This document shows, one piece after another, positions 22,228 through 33,649 of a stretch of 64,000 nucleotides of DNA. Every line of letters begins with the position of its first letter. The first letter of the stretch is position 1. The stretch covers positions 31,469,001 to 31,533,000 of the forward strand of contig NC_080566.1 of assembly GCF_030253575.1 (NCBI RefSeq), in the 5' to 3' direction. Both the position numbers and the translations under genes were made by a program. Source of the stretch: Rhododendron vialii (Eukaryota; Streptophyta; Magnoliopsida; Ericales; Ericaceae). The notes beneath the pieces were generated by a model. The model was not told the DNA's origin. It did not search any database and saw only the letters and a list, made by a program, of their open reading frames with translations.

Positions 22228-23039
22228 GGGCATCCACATCTCACTCTCTACTCCCCTTTGAAAACTAAAATAGCGAGGAAATATGTGAAAAGAGGACTGC
22301 ATCAGCCTCGTTTGGGAATCCAGCAAATTAACCTTTGCTACAGTTGCTTGCTTCTTCAAGCGAGTCACTATTCACTCCATTAGCAGTATTTTAATGTTTT
22401 CGCCTCAGATTGAATTTTGTCTTCATCCCATATCTTGTTCTACATCCCAATCCAAAGAACAGAAGATCTAGACTAATCGTTGATTTCTACAGCACGCTTG
22501 TTGGGCCAACTCCGGATCTTACAAAAATACATAAAAATGTTCATAAATCTTAAAATAATTTTTTATTGGATCCCAATAAAAAATCAGCTCCAACGGATAT
22601 CGATAAGTATTTTTCTAAATTCGTTGGGTGAAAATTGTCAAACTGCTTAGTTTCGCCCCTATTAATTCAGAAAAAATACTTATTGATATCCATTGGAGCT
22701 AATTTATTACGGGGCCCCATAAAAAATTATTTTAAACATTGTCGATATTTTTTGTAATTTTGTGAAACGCAGAGTGGGCTCTACACGCATGGTGAAAATA
22801 TGCGGTAAGAGTAGCACTGTTGATCCAAACTAACGACTTCTTGGTTGCAATACAAATAAAGAATTTGCAATACTAATAAAGAATGTACAAATAGGCAAAG
22901 AAAATATTATATTTGTAAGACCTAGTTATAATAGAGAGTCTGATGCAGTAGACATTTTAAAAGTGGATAGCTAAAGTAATAAAATGACTTTTTAAGGTGT
23001 AAATTGGTCCAAAATATAGAGAGGCTGATGCGGATGCTC
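22228..23039. mobile_element. MITE with TAA duplication (PIF/Harbinger-like), 812 bp
   Basis: It starts GGGCATCCACATC and ends ATGCGGATGCTC, flanked by TAA on both sides (22225-22227 and 23040-23042). A 3-bp TAA duplication is usual for PIF/Harbinger elements. Its ends match the MITE at 53405-53862. The centre (about 22480-22810) is a nested palindrome-like element. Confidence 0.6.
22480..22810. repeat. Nested imperfect palindrome (MITE-like)
   Basis: Left-arm pieces (TAAAATAATTTTTTATTGG, CCAACGGATATCGATAAGTA) are mirrored by right-arm pieces (TACTTATTGATATCCATTGG, AAAAAATTATTTTAAACA), with outer arms containing GGGCC and GGGCTC. It shows no coding frame. It is probably a self-complementary MITE inserted into the TAA-flanked one. 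Confidence 0.55.
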
Positions 23040-23103
23040 TAAGAGGAGGAGGAAAACAACTTTGTAGCCCTCCACCAAAAAGAACTTGTTCAGAGCTCTA
23101 ATC

Positions 23104-23115
23104 CTAAACCCTAAC
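23104..23115 (+). promoter_or_regulatory. Telo-box in mTERF leader
   Basis: TAAACCCTAACC about 35 bases before the start codon, followed by GATCTCTCTTCCTG. Telo-boxes (AAACCCTAA) are common near start sites of plant genes for translation and organelle functions. Doubled forms occur at 30937-30956, 42343-42360 and 46426-46443, ahead of the sister genes. Confidence 0.5.
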
Positions 23116-23144
23116 CGATCTCTCTTCCTGCCAACCTAACAAAG

Positions 23145-24272
23145 ATGCAAAATCTGTTCTTAAAAAGTCTATACCCTAAACCCAACAACTCAACCTTCCT
23201 CTGTTTCTTCTCTTCTCTATCGTCTCTTACACACTCTCCCTCCTCAAACCCACCCCTCTCCAATTTCCTCATTGAAACCTTGGCATTCTCGGAACCACGA
23301 GCCGTTTCCATCTCCAATCGCTTCCCACCCACCAAAACCCTACAAAAGCCACTGGCCGTGGTTCAATTTCTCAGACAATTCGGCTTATCCGACGTCCAAA
23401 TTCAATCTTCCGTTCGGCTCTTTCCCAAAATCCTCTTCTCTGACGTAGAAAAGACTTTGAAACCCAAGCTGCAGTTTTTTCAGGACCTGGGTCTCACTGG
23501 TCCTGAGTTGGGTAAGTTCATTTCGAAGCATTCTAGGATTTTGCATGATAGTTTGGAGGAAAAATGGATACCCTGCATTAATATGATCAAGAAAACCCTT
23601 GTAAATGATAAAAATAGTCAGGATTTGATTAGGGTTCTGCAGAAGTCCCGTTGGGTCGTCTCCAACCCTGAATTGAAATTGAAACGCAGCATTGCCTTCT
23701 TGGAGAGCTGCGGCATTGTTGGGTCCCAGCTTGCGTTGCTTTTGAGGTCGAAACCTGTGCTTTTCTTTCAGCAAGAGCAGGCTCTTAGGGTCCTCATTTC
23801 GCGAGTTTTAGATATGGGGTTTTCTGTTGATTCAAGGATGTTGGTTCATGCTGTGCACGCAGTTAGTGGCATAAGTGGTGAGACTTTTAGTAGGAAGGTT
23901 GAAGTGTTTAGGAGTTTTGGGTTCTCAATGGATGAATGTATGGATATGTTTAGGAGGGCTCCAGGAATACTTAGGACTTCCGAAGATAAGTTGAAGTTTA
24001 AGATTGATTTCTTCTTGAATGATGCCAAGTTGGACAGGTGTGCGTTAGTTAGTGGGCCTAATTGTTTGGCGTATAGCATGGAGAAGAGAGTAATTCCTCG
24101 TTATAGAGTTTTACAGGTTATCAAGTCCAAGAGACTGTTACAGAAGGGGCCGAGTTTTCTTTTGGTACTTCGTTTGTCGGAAGAGGAGTTTCTAAGGAAA
24201 TTTATATCAAGGTTTAGAGATGACGGGGAGGAACTTTTGGGGACTTACAAGGGCAATCCTTTAGATTCTTGA
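23145..24272 (+). CDS. mTERF-family organellar protein (copy A)
   Basis: Single exon, 375 aa, from MQNLFLKSLYPKPN. The first ~35 residues are rich in Ser/Phe and poor in acid, as in an organelle-targeting peptide. mTERF repeats of ~30 residues follow from about residue 72: VVQFLRQFGLSDVQIQSS, LQFFQDLGLTGPELGKFI, IAFLESCGIVGSQLALLL, VFRSFGFSMDECMDMFRRAP and RYRVLQVIKSKRLL. mTERF proteins are helical solenoids binding organellar nucleic acid in transcription, splicing or RNA processing; this copy's target is unknown. The length suits the short single-exon plant subfamily. It shares ~90% of residues with copy B. The MULE block and the possible Helitron separate it from its original upstream DNA, but the proximal leader with its telo-box is kept. 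Confidence 0.92.
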   Translation: MQNLFLKSLYPKPNNSTFLCFFSSLSSLTHSPSSNPPLSNFLIETLAFSEPRAVSISNRFPPTKTLQKPLAVVQFLRQFGLSDVQIQSSVRLFPKILFSDVEKTLKPKLQFFQDLGLTGPELGKFISKHSRILHDSLEEKWIPCINMIKKTLVNDKNSQDLIRVLQKSRWVVSNPELKLKRSIAFLESCGIVGSQLALLLRSKPVLFFQQEQALRVLISRVLDMGFSVDSRMLVHAVHAVSGISGETFSRKVEVFRSFGFSMDECMDMFRRAPGILRTSEDKLKFKIDFFLNDAKLDRCALVSGPNCLAYSMEKRVIPRYRVLQVIKSKRLLQKGPSFLLVLRLSEEEFLRKFISRFRDDGEELLGTYKGNPLDS

Positions 24273-26807
24273 CTCTTCAGTGTAATAGGAAATCTAAACC
24301 TCTTATTCATTCATGTTTTAAACTATCATGACCAATTTCTCTATTGATGTCGCACTTTGGGGTTGCTTAGCGGTGAGAAACTTCCCTATGGGAAAGCCTT
24401 GGGCACCTCCGGAACCACAAATAGAGTCAGAACTTGGGCTTTTGCCACATGCTTCCCTCAAGTCCCAACCCCGAGTACTCTTTTGAAAAATCACTCGTAT
24501 TTTGGTGTTTAAATTTGGCAAGTTCTAGCTTTATGTTATGCAGTGTACTGTCGTTGACAATTTTTTTTTAACATGATAGCATGGTTTAATAGCCGTAAGC
24601 AATTAGGGTGCACTGTGTATTTTTTTGATCGGCGTAGGGTTCACTGTGTTGAACCATATGGGAATGAGGCAGGTTAAGGGTGACTTGGTTGGACATGTAA
24701 TTTGCTGAAGAAGTGGTCTCAATTTCCTGAAGAAGATTATCGACAACAAGTCGTGCCTTTTTGGTTGAGTAAAAAAACTAGACTGGATATGAAAGGTACT
24801 TCTTAGTTACCCTTTTGTGTCATGGTGTTAATATTTTTGTGGCAATATTGTTCTTATTTGTTTTCGGTCATTGGGTTACACTATAACCGTTATATTAATC
24901 CTGTTTGTTTTTCACATTTAACCTGTGAAACTATGCGTTGGATATCACTGGTATTTGCCTAACTGTAGTGTTCCCTTTTCAATGCTACTATATGAAATGA
25001 AACATTGGATTTCACAGGTAGTTGCCTTACCGTAGTTGTTAAAGGCACACATAGGCGTGCGTGGTGTACCTATACCCGAGGCTGATTTTGCACCTCACCA
25101 GGGATGGGGCATGGCGAAGTGAAAGAAACTCACCATAGGCTTCTTGTTTAGGTGGGAGGCGCAAGAGGTGCTCTGGATAGTAGTAAAGAGGATTGAAATA
25201 TTAACCCTGAAAGCAGAAAAGTGGCGATTGGTGATATCCTTTGAGATGGTGACTCGTCTCAGGTGTCATTTGTGCCCTAAAGCTTTGTGGATTCGAGGAT
25301 TGTCTCCAAGGTGGAGATTGTTGACTTATGGGGTATGGTGGCTCCCATCCTCATAATTGAGCTTTGGCTCATTTGGAAAATCTTCAAGATTTGACTCAAT
25401 CCAGTTTGTGGACTTTTTTTGAAGTTCACTGGATTATGAAAATCCCAGGCCTGGGTTTTGCATTGAATAATCCTCGCATGGCCATGAACAATGAAGTTTG
25501 CACAGCCTATAAATTGGGAGCTTTGCTCCATGTTTTGAGTATCTCAGTGTGAGTGAGATCCTTGAGAGGCCAGCAATGTAGAGATTATAGAGAGAGTGTA
25601 GTGAGTTGAGAGAGCTCCCTTGTAAATCTTGTCTCCATATCAGAATATTGCTCTGATTCCTTCGTGGATGTGCCCGATTTTGGGGAACAACGTAAATTCT
25701 ATGTTTGTGTGTGTTTGGTTTTGATCCTTGGGGCACAACATTGACTTCCTCACATCATATCAGAGTCTTAGCAATCCACAAACTTCGCATCACCAACCGC
25801 CAATTTGATTGAAGTCGCTGGCTATCAAAAAGTCGAAGTCTTGAACTGTGTTGATCAATTGGAGTCTCCTCTCTTCTTTTCCTCTTGTCCCCTATCCTTC
25901 TTCTTCTTCTAGCTTTTTTATCTTATCAATTTTTTTGTCTTTTATTTTTGGAGTTTTGTTTCAATTTTTCTACAATGTGGGCATTTGTATGGGTATCTGG
26001 TTGTGGTATTGCACTTGTATAATCATTATTATGCACGAAGTGTTTGTCCTTTTGGCAAACACCTGACCTTAGTAGCAGGGTCCTTTTAAAATGGATGCTT
26101 CCAAGACGGGAGCTCGAATCGGCACTCCCAAGATGGGAGCTTGATGGTAGCTCGCTCCTAACTAAGATTGGAGCCTATCGGGTTTGTAAGGCAGTATTAT
26201 AACTCTCTTACTTTAAGGGAGTCATGCTATTGTGAAAATAAGAATATGTAAATCGTATAAGCCAAGGAGTTTGGCACATTGGAAAATATCTAACTCCCAA
26301 TAATTATCCTTTTAAGATCGGAAAAATTCTCAAAAAGTATCACTTTTCCTTCAATGGTTTAGTATTTTAAGATATTTTATCTACATATTCATATAATCTA
26401 TATACGCTCCTTAGGTGCTCCCAACCTTAAGAGCTTTGGATGCCTCTCCACCGGCTCCTGTTCTCGCTCCCACTTTGTGCCACTAAGCATTAGACGATAA
26501 TAAGCCGTGTGTGTGACCCCACATGTGTTGTCAGTGTAAGTATTTGTGTGAATGTGTTTGTGGTTGTAAACTTTTTATTCACACATAAACCAATATGCAC
26601 AAAACTGATATTTAGGATAAACCAATTTTGTACAAATGATTAGAGATCAACAAAATCCGCACGAATCTAGTGTCAAGCATTTATATGCATGATACTTGAA
26701 CTCATTCATGAACTTTTACTGCTTTGAGCAACTCAATGTGTATTTTTTTTAACTGGAGCCGATAATGCCCAGATAATTTCTGGTGTTTTTAATGTTTTCA
26801 TCCGCGC
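24273..26807. repeat. Duplicated mTERF downstream DNA, no gene
   Basis: This stretch is homologous to 32.1-33.65 kb and 47.75-49.4 kb and, in inverted orientation, to 57.4-57.85 kb for its first part. A conserved block near 24.36-24.50 kb (GGGAAAGCC, CACCTCCGGAACC, TTTCCCTCAAG) follows every full-length mTERF copy. A short extra segment at about 25.22-25.74 kb is absent from the sister copies. No coding frame is preserved. Confidence 0.6.
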
Positions 26808-26821
26808 AATTAAAAAGTTTC

Positions 26822-27122
26822 GAACCACTGAGGTGGTAGCCTAGTTGGCAGGATTCTCTACCCTCCTTGACGGAGATGTGGGTTTGTGTCCTAGCAAGTG
26901 GTTTGGCTTTACGTCTGCGGATGAGTCTTTGGACCATTGAGGGAGAGAGCTTATGCCAATTATGCACCAGGTGGTAGGTGGTGCCCTGATGACGGCTTGT
27001 CCTCTCGAACGATAGCTATGACTCGAACTAGACATTTTATTAGCGGGCAGGGAGCCCCTATGGTCACGCCCAAGGGGGTTGTTATGCTGGTTGTCCCCTC
27101 CCGCCCTTATGATTATCAAAAA
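26822..27122 (+). mobile_element. tRNA-derived SINE with 14-bp target duplication
   Basis: AATTAAAAAGTTTC occurs exactly at 26808-26821 and 27123-27136. Just inside the left copy lies a pol III A-box-like TAGCCTAGTTGG, and about 50 bp on a B-box-like GGTTTGTGTCC. The element ends in TTATGATTATCAAAAAA. Internal box motifs, an A-rich tail and a duplication of 14 bp are those of a tRNA-headed SINE. No open frame is needed or seen. Confidence 0.8.
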
Positions 27123-27136
27123 AATTAAAAAGTTTC

Positions 27137-27848
27137 CACTCTCTCTGTACGTCTTGATTTTTGTCCTTTCTTCTAATTTCTCTTGTCTCTCCTCACCATT
27201 TAATCAAACATCAGTAAGCTCATCCTTAAAGCGCCAAACCTTCAGCATGATTGAAATTCTTATAATATGCCGATTTGAGAAACTTCCAAAACGGTACAGA
27301 TTGAGATCCGTCTCCTGCTCATCTTCGATACTAGCAGTGTAGTTTCTCTTTAGTTATGGTGATTCAGCCTTGTTGAGGTTGTCAATTTTAAAATTTTGTG
27401 AGAGTGGTGAGAGAGGTGGAACCCTTGAGGGAAAGGAGAACTTCGATACTGGCAGTGTAGTTTCTCTTTAGTTATGGTGGTTCAGTCTTGTTGAGGTTGT
27501 CAATTTTAAAATTTTGCGAGTGGTGAGAGAGGTGGAACCATTGAGGGAAAGGAGAGCTTCGATATTGGTGGTGTAGTTTCTCTTTAGTTATGGTGGTTCA
27601 ACCTTGTTGAGGTTGTCAATTTTAAAATTTTGCTGAGGGTGGTGAGAGAGGTGGAACCGTGGAGGGAAAGGTGGGACGGAGAAGACGCGCGGTGACAAAT
27701 TGAATGGTTTTGTTTTGTTGATGCTCTGTTATTGTAATCCAAGGGTAGTACAACACAGAATCAGTAAGTTTTGTTGTTTTTACGTTTGCTTCGTCAATCC
27801 ATCGTTCACGTAAAATGGTAGCATGAGTCACGAGGATGATGTTTATTA
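27137..27848. repeat. Duplicated inter-gene DNA with a local triplication
   Basis: It is homologous to 1060-1490 and 39.39-39.84 kb. Here a ~117-bp segment starting CTTCGATA is repeated three times (27323, 27441, 27557), while each sister region has it once. Each unit has AGTTTCTCTTTAGTTATGGT and GAGAGAGGTGGAACC. No gene is seen. Confidence 0.75.
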
Positions 27849-28041
27849 CTCCCTTCCAAAAATGGAAGAAAAAATTTGGTGATTTTTCAAAAGTGTCTTT
27901 CATAGGTGAATATAAGTATTATAAAATAGGTAAAATATAAGGGTAATAATGAAAATGATAGACATTGTAGGTGTAATCATTGCATGTTCTTTTAAATAGT
28001 TGGAATCCCCAGAAGGGACTATCAATTTAGAACGGAGGGAG
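27849..28041. mobile_element. Stowaway-type MITE
   Basis: It is flanked by TA, with ends CTCCCTTCC and GGAGGGAG. The sister site at about 1493 (GTTCATTACACTAGAAGG) lacks it. It is about 193 bp and has no coding content. Confidence 0.75.
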
Positions 28042-28129
28042 TACATTTGAAGGTTCAATAGTGGGATTATCATTTGCTGCCTTCAATTTTTTAAAGGCCA
28101 CAATACAAAATAGAAAAAATTAAAGTCTG

Positions 28130-28455
28130 TTTTCTTGGAGCACCGCCACACAAAACCAATCCTCCACCATTGAGCAATGATGCCTTCCACCACCCCCTCC
28201 TTCTCCAACACAACCACCGCTACGATGCATCCTCCTGAAGCCCTCACCATTAAAACCACCACCTAGAGCCCCACTCTCGATCCACAACCACCACCACTAG
28301 AACCCTTGCCTGGATGCCTGCGAACTTCTAAAAAATATCTGCACCTATCGCCATTCACAAATCTAAATCTAATTTTGTTGGCATCCAAAACATCCCGTTG
28401 TAGCCTCAATCTAGGCCCTAATCCCTACCATGGGCAACATCACCACATAAATAAA
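28130..28455. repeat. Duplicated inter-gene DNA
   Basis: Homologous to 1690-1980 and 40.2-40.6 kb (block GAACTTCTAAAAAATATCTG, CACCTATCGCCATTCACAAA). No gene is seen. Confidence 0.6.
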
Positions 28456-30535
28456 TAGTACTCCATCCATCTCTTTTCCATCCGTCTCTTTTCAAGTGTT
28501 CAGTTTCGTAACTCCAATTAATTAAGAAGACATCATCATTATATCTTTCACATCAACTTTTACCCACACTTTTTCCATTTACCCTATATGAAAACATCAT
28601 TATCACACTTTTACTCATTAACTTTTTGTCACGACCCAAATCCAGTGGATTTGAATATTGTGACCGCCCAATGAGTCCATCTCACCAAAGGCCTCTATTG
28701 CCTCTTTTTTTTTTTTTCTTTTTTAAAAGATAGTAGAAGCAAACTTAACATTTGCGAAAGCAATCTAAAAAGTCACTAGATGTTTATTTTTTATTTAATG
28801 AAAACATGAGCTACATATTTCTCTTCCCTTATTTATCACATGACCAAGACATAGCTTAACAGTATCGATACTTGGCCCGTCCTATTAATTCTGATTACCT
28901 GAAAAGAAAAGATTCGAACAATATAAGCCACTGCTTATGTGAGATTATGAATTATTGGAGTTACATGACCTACCATGGAATTTTTAAAATCATTTTTATC
29001 AGAGAAAAGCATGAATTATAACTTAAGTTTTTTTTTTTCATGGCTTGAACTGTAACCAATATTATAACTTCAGCTTTTTATGGCTTGCGTTGTAACAAAA
29101 ACAAGTTTGTATATAACATAGCATACTATAATACCATCCAACGATTACCGGTACTGAGGGAGCGACCCCCAACTCGTATACAGTGAATTGATTAATTCAG
29201 TTGGACACCCGGCTGTGCCCCTTTTCATTCCGCCCTTATAACACCGTTTTGACTAGTATCTTTAACGTCCCCTAGATTCAGGGACATCGTTCAGATGTAT
29301 CGATAATACTTTTTCCATAAACTGTTCAAAACATCATAATTCCATGGTATGTTTGCTACAAAAGAACTTGTTAAATAACCATAATTTAGTAAGCTAAAAA
29401 CATAAACTTTACAAAAATTCATGTAACAGGGATAATTCATAACTCACCTTCTTGCATCCGAAATTTACCGTATCGAACCTTGTCCTAGAACAATATTCAA
29501 ATGATTAGAAATACTAATATTGTTGCTAAATTATTGCTAATTAGTAACGGGTCTAATTTTACACATGTCCTGTTTTCTCCAAAGTTCTTACTTTGTTTTC
29601 CTTTGAATATTTTTTTACAGTCAATTACACTTCTACCAAGTGACTTACTTCAGTGTATCAGTGTGCTTGTAGAAATAAAAACTTTGAGTCGACTTCTCTA
29701 ACTTTTCTATAGAAACTAATCTGAAACAGACAATCAAGGTTTTCTTTCACGAGGTGTTCGATCCCTATGATTGGATCGTAATATAGACCCTTCTCTGGTT
29801 TCAAGTTAAGTCGAGCCGAGCCACAAGTTGTGAGAAGAGCTTGACTCATTTTTAGCCCTAAATCAAACCCAACACCTTAAAGGATGAACTATGATTAATT
29901 TTCCGAGTCGATTTGCTCCCAAATTGAATGATTTTGTCTAAACAATTATTGAAGTAAATGTATACCAGACTAGACACAAGTCTTAGTAGCTTAGGGGCCA
30001 TCCTTTCACTTTTTGATCGTGGTGAATTAGAGGAATAAGTGCGAGTGTGTGGCGTGTGTGGTATACCTACTACTATTAATAATGATATCGATTTTAATTC
30101 TACTGAAGGAAAACAGATCACCTAAATACCAAGAAGAGCAACTAAACCGACATCTGAAAAAATGTATTATGAGCATTATTCGACATAAATTAAGTCTTTT
30201 GTCCAATACAAATTACATAACGAAGATTCAGCAGTGAACTTGTGTAAAATAGAGTGTGTACAAAACAGTAGGGGTGAGTGAAGTGAGGAATAGAGGTGTC
30301 CCCCATTTTTCCCTTGTTTTCATCCTTCTCTCTCCTACCTTCTTTTCTCTCTCTCTCTCTCTTGGTGTCGTGTGTGAAGTGTTCTATGTGGAGGGAGAGG
30401 AAGCCTAGTTGGAGGGAGGGGAAGCCTATTTATAAAAGGCTCACATGATCTAAGTATATCTTGATCATATTTAAAGAAAATCTAGAATAATCTAGGATTT
30501 TCTAATAGAATCTAACATAATCTAGTTTCATATGA
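28456..30535. other. Unit-specific insertion of unknown type
   Basis: Sister regions continue without this ~2-kb stretch. It begins with a Stowaway-like end (CTCCATCCATCTC) lacking a clear partner. TGTCACGACCCAAATCC at 28628 could be an LTR start, but no matching end or duplication was found. Short frames (29.5-30.2 kb) resemble no known protein. A CT run lies at 30346-30362. Confidence 0.4.
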
Positions 30536-30936
30536 ATACACGTAAGAAAAAGCTCTTCTTTTTTTTTTTTCCTTTACTTTGTTTTTTTACGATTTCCACG
30601 AACACAATTTTTGTGCAATTTCTTGACAAGTGAACAGAACCAACAGCATCTCCAATGAAATCTTCTGAAACACATTTTTGAAATCAATTTCTAGATTTTG
30701 AAGAAAAATAGTGCTTGAACCCATTCTATATTTGATAGGATTGTACTTTCATCCTATATATTTGGAGGATAAAAAAGTTCATATCCCTTATTTGAAGGAA
30801 TTGACAAAAAAATATTTTGGAGGATGAGTTTTGAGAGAATTGAGAGAAAAAAAACACCTTTGTAGCCATCCTCCTGAAAGAACTTTTTCACTGCTCTTAA
30901 CTTCACGGATATATAAACGATAACAGCTTTGACTTC

Positions 30937-30956
30937 AAAAAACCCTAAACCCTAAC
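30937..30956 (+). promoter_or_regulatory. Doubled telo-box in mTERF copy B leader
   Basis: AAAACCCTAAACCCTAACC ends about 30 bases before the start codon of copy B. It is conserved in position with the other copies. Confidence 0.5.
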
Positions 30957-30985
30957 CGATCTCTCTTCCTGCAAACCCAACAAAG

Positions 30986-32113
30986 ATGCAAACTCTGTTC
31001 TTAAAATGTCTCTACCCTAAACCCAACAACTCAACCTTACTCTGTTTCTTCTCTTCTCTATCGTCTCTTTCTCACTCTTGCACCTCAAACCCATCCCTCT
31101 GCAATTTCCTCATTGAAACCTTGGCATTCTCTGAACCACGAGCCGTTTCCATCTCCAATCGCTTCCCACCCACCAAAACCCTGCAGAAGCCACTGGCCGT
31201 AATTCAACTTCTCCGACAATTCGGCTTATCCGACATCCAAATTCAATCTTCCGTTCGGGTCGCCCCCCAAATCCTCTTCTCCGACGTAGAAAAGACTTTG
31301 AAGCCCATGCTGCTGTTCTTTCAGGACCTGGGTCTCACTGGTCCTGAGTTGGGTAAGTTTATTTCGAAGCATTCTAAGATTTTGCATGATAGTTTGGAGA
31401 AAAAATGGATACCCTACATTGATATGATCAAGAAAACCCTCGTAAACGATAAAAACAATCAGGATTTGATTAAGGTTCTGCAGAAGTACCGTTGGGTCGT
31501 CTCCAAACCTGAATTGAAATTGAAACGCAGCATTGCCTTCTTGGAGAGCTGCGGCATTGTTGGGTCCCAGCTCTCCATGCTTTTGAGGTCGAAACCTGGG
31601 CTTTTCTTTCAGCAAGAGCCGGCTCTTAGGGACCTCATTTTGCGAGTTTTAGATATGGGGTTTTCTGTCAATTCAAGGATGTTGGTTCATGCTGTGCACG
31701 CAGTTAGTGGCATAAGTGGTGAGACTTTTAGTAGGAAGTTTGAAATGTTTAGGAGTTTTGGGTTCTCAATGGATGAATGTATGGATATGTTTAGGAGGGC
31801 TCCGAGAATACTTACGACTTCCGAAGATAATTTGAAGTTTAAGATTGATTTCTTCTTGAATGATATCAAGTTGGACAGGTGTGCATTAGTTAGTGGGCCT
31901 AATTGTTTGACGTATAGCATGGAGAAGAGAGTAATTCCTCGTTATAGAGTTTTACAAGTTATCAAGTCCAAGAGACTGTTACAGAAGGGGCCAAGATTTC
32001 TTTCTGTACTTTGTTTGTCGGAAGAGGAGTTTCTAAGGAAATTTATATCAAGTTTTAGAGATGACGGAGAGGTACTTTTGGGGACTTACAAGGGCAATCC
32101 TTTAGATTCTTGA
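30986..32113 (+). CDS. mTERF-family organellar protein (copy B)
   Basis: Single exon, 375 aa, starting MQTLFLKCLYPKPNNSTLL, and colinear with copy A throughout with no gaps. The same repeats are visible (VIQLLRQFGLSDIQIQSS, LLFFQDLGLTGPELGKFI, IAFLESCGIVGSQLSMLL, MFRSFGFSMDECMDMFRRAP). Differences from A are scattered substitutions, some in repeat positions likely to face nucleic acid (for example SSVRVAPQ against SSVRLFPK). An organelle-targeting N-terminus is likely. The proximal promoter, including the leader CCGATCTCTCTTCCTGC, is shared with A. No DEFL gene remains upstream; the 28.5-30.5 kb insertion lies there. Its high identity to A suggests a recent duplication or gene conversion. Confidence 0.92.
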   Translation: MQTLFLKCLYPKPNNSTLLCFFSSLSSLSHSCTSNPSLCNFLIETLAFSEPRAVSISNRFPPTKTLQKPLAVIQLLRQFGLSDIQIQSSVRVAPQILFSDVEKTLKPMLLFFQDLGLTGPELGKFISKHSKILHDSLEKKWIPYIDMIKKTLVNDKNNQDLIKVLQKYRWVVSKPELKLKRSIAFLESCGIVGSQLSMLLRSKPGLFFQQEPALRDLILRVLDMGFSVNSRMLVHAVHAVSGISGETFSRKFEMFRSFGFSMDECMDMFRRAPRILTTSEDNLKFKIDFFLNDIKLDRCALVSGPNCLTYSMEKRVIPRYRVLQVIKSKRLLQKGPRFLSVLCLSEEEFLRKFISSFRDDGEVLLGTYKGNPLDS

Positions 32114-33649
32114 CTCTTCAGTGTAATAGGAAATCTGAATCTTTTATTCATTCATGTTTTAAACTATCATGACCAATTTCCCTATCGATGTCGTACTTTG
32201 GGGTTGCTCAACCTCCCTATGGGAAAGCCATGGGCACCTCCGGAACAACAACTAGAGGTAGAACTCGGGTTTTCGCCACACATTTCCCTCAAGGCCCAAC
32301 TTCGAGTACTCTTTTTAAAAAACCTTCATATTTTGGTGTTTAAAGTTGGCAAGTTCTAGCTTTATGGTATGCAGTGTACTGTCATTGACAATTTTTTTAA
32401 CATGATAGCATGGTTTAATAGCCATAAGCAATTAGGGTGCACTGTGTGGAACCATATGGGAACGAGGCAGGCTAAGGGTGACTTAGTTGGATATGTAATT
32501 TGCTGAAGAAGTGGTCTCAATTTCCTGAAGAAGATTATCGACAACAACTGTTGCCTTTGTTGTTGAGTAAAAAAGCTAGACCGGATATGAAAGGTTTTTC
32601 CTAGTTACCCTTTTGTGTCATGGTGTTAATATTTTTCTGGCAATATTGTTCTTATTTGTTTTCGGTCATTGGGTTATACTATAACTGTTATAATAATCCT
32701 GTTTGTTTTTCACATTTAACCTGTGAAACTACACTTTGAATTTCACTGCTATTTGCCTAACTGTAGTGTTCCCTTTTCAATGCTTCTATATGAAATGAAA
32801 CATTGGTTTTCACAGGTTGTTGCCTTACTGTAGTTGTTAAAGGCCCATATAGGCGTGCGTGGTGTACCTATACGGCTATACCCGAGGCTGATTTTGCACC
32901 TCACCAGGGATGGGGCATGGCGACGTGAAAGAAACTCACCATAGGATTCTCATTTAGGTGAGAGGCGCAAGAGTAAAGTAGTAAAGAGGAATGAAATATT
33001 AACCCTGGAATCAGAAAAGTGGAAGCTGACTTCCTCACATCGTATCAGAGTCTTAGCAATCCACAAACTTCACATCACCAAATTTGATTGAAGTCTCTGG
33101 TTATCACAAAGTTATTGCCAGTCAAAGTCTTGACCTGTGTTGATCAACTGAAGTCTCCTCTCTCTTTTTTCCTCGTCCCCTATCCTTCTTCTTCTTGCTT
33201 GCTTTTTTATCTTATCAAATCTTTTGTGTTTTATTTTTGGAGTTTTGTTCCAATTTTTCTACCATGTGGCATTTGTATGGGTATGCAGTTGTTGTATTGC
33301 ACTTGTATAGTCATTACTATGCCCAAACTGTTTGTCCTTTTGACCAACACCTAAGTGACCTTAGACCTTAGTAGCAGGGTCCTTTTAAAATGGGTCCGCT
33401 CCCAAGACAAGAGCTTAAACCGGCGCTCCCAAGGTGGGAGCGTGAAGGTAAGCTCGCTCCTAACTAAGATGGGAGCTTATCGGGTTGTTAAGACAGTTAA
33501 TCTCTTACTTTTGAGGGAGTTATGCCAATGTGAAAATAAGAATATGAAAATTGTATCAGCCAAGAAGTTTTGCAAATTGAAAATATCTAAATTTCAATAA
33601 TTACCCTTTAATACTGGTAAAATTCTCAATAAGTATCTCTTTTTCTTCA
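32114..33649. repeat. Duplicated mTERF downstream DNA, no gene
   Basis: Homologous to the region after copy A and copy D. It includes the TTTAGGTGAGAGGCGC and GACCTTAGTAGCAGGGTCC blocks. No conserved coding frame is present. Confidence 0.6.

Noticed and set aside
23385..23774. 129-codon minus-strand frame, also seen opposite copies B and D
   Set aside because: Its conservation is explained by the mTERF coding sequence on the opposite strand.
28628..30539. Possible solo LTR starting TGTCACGACCC
   Set aside because: No matching CA end, 5-bp duplication, primer-binding site or polypurine tract could be located, so it is left as an unclassified insertion.
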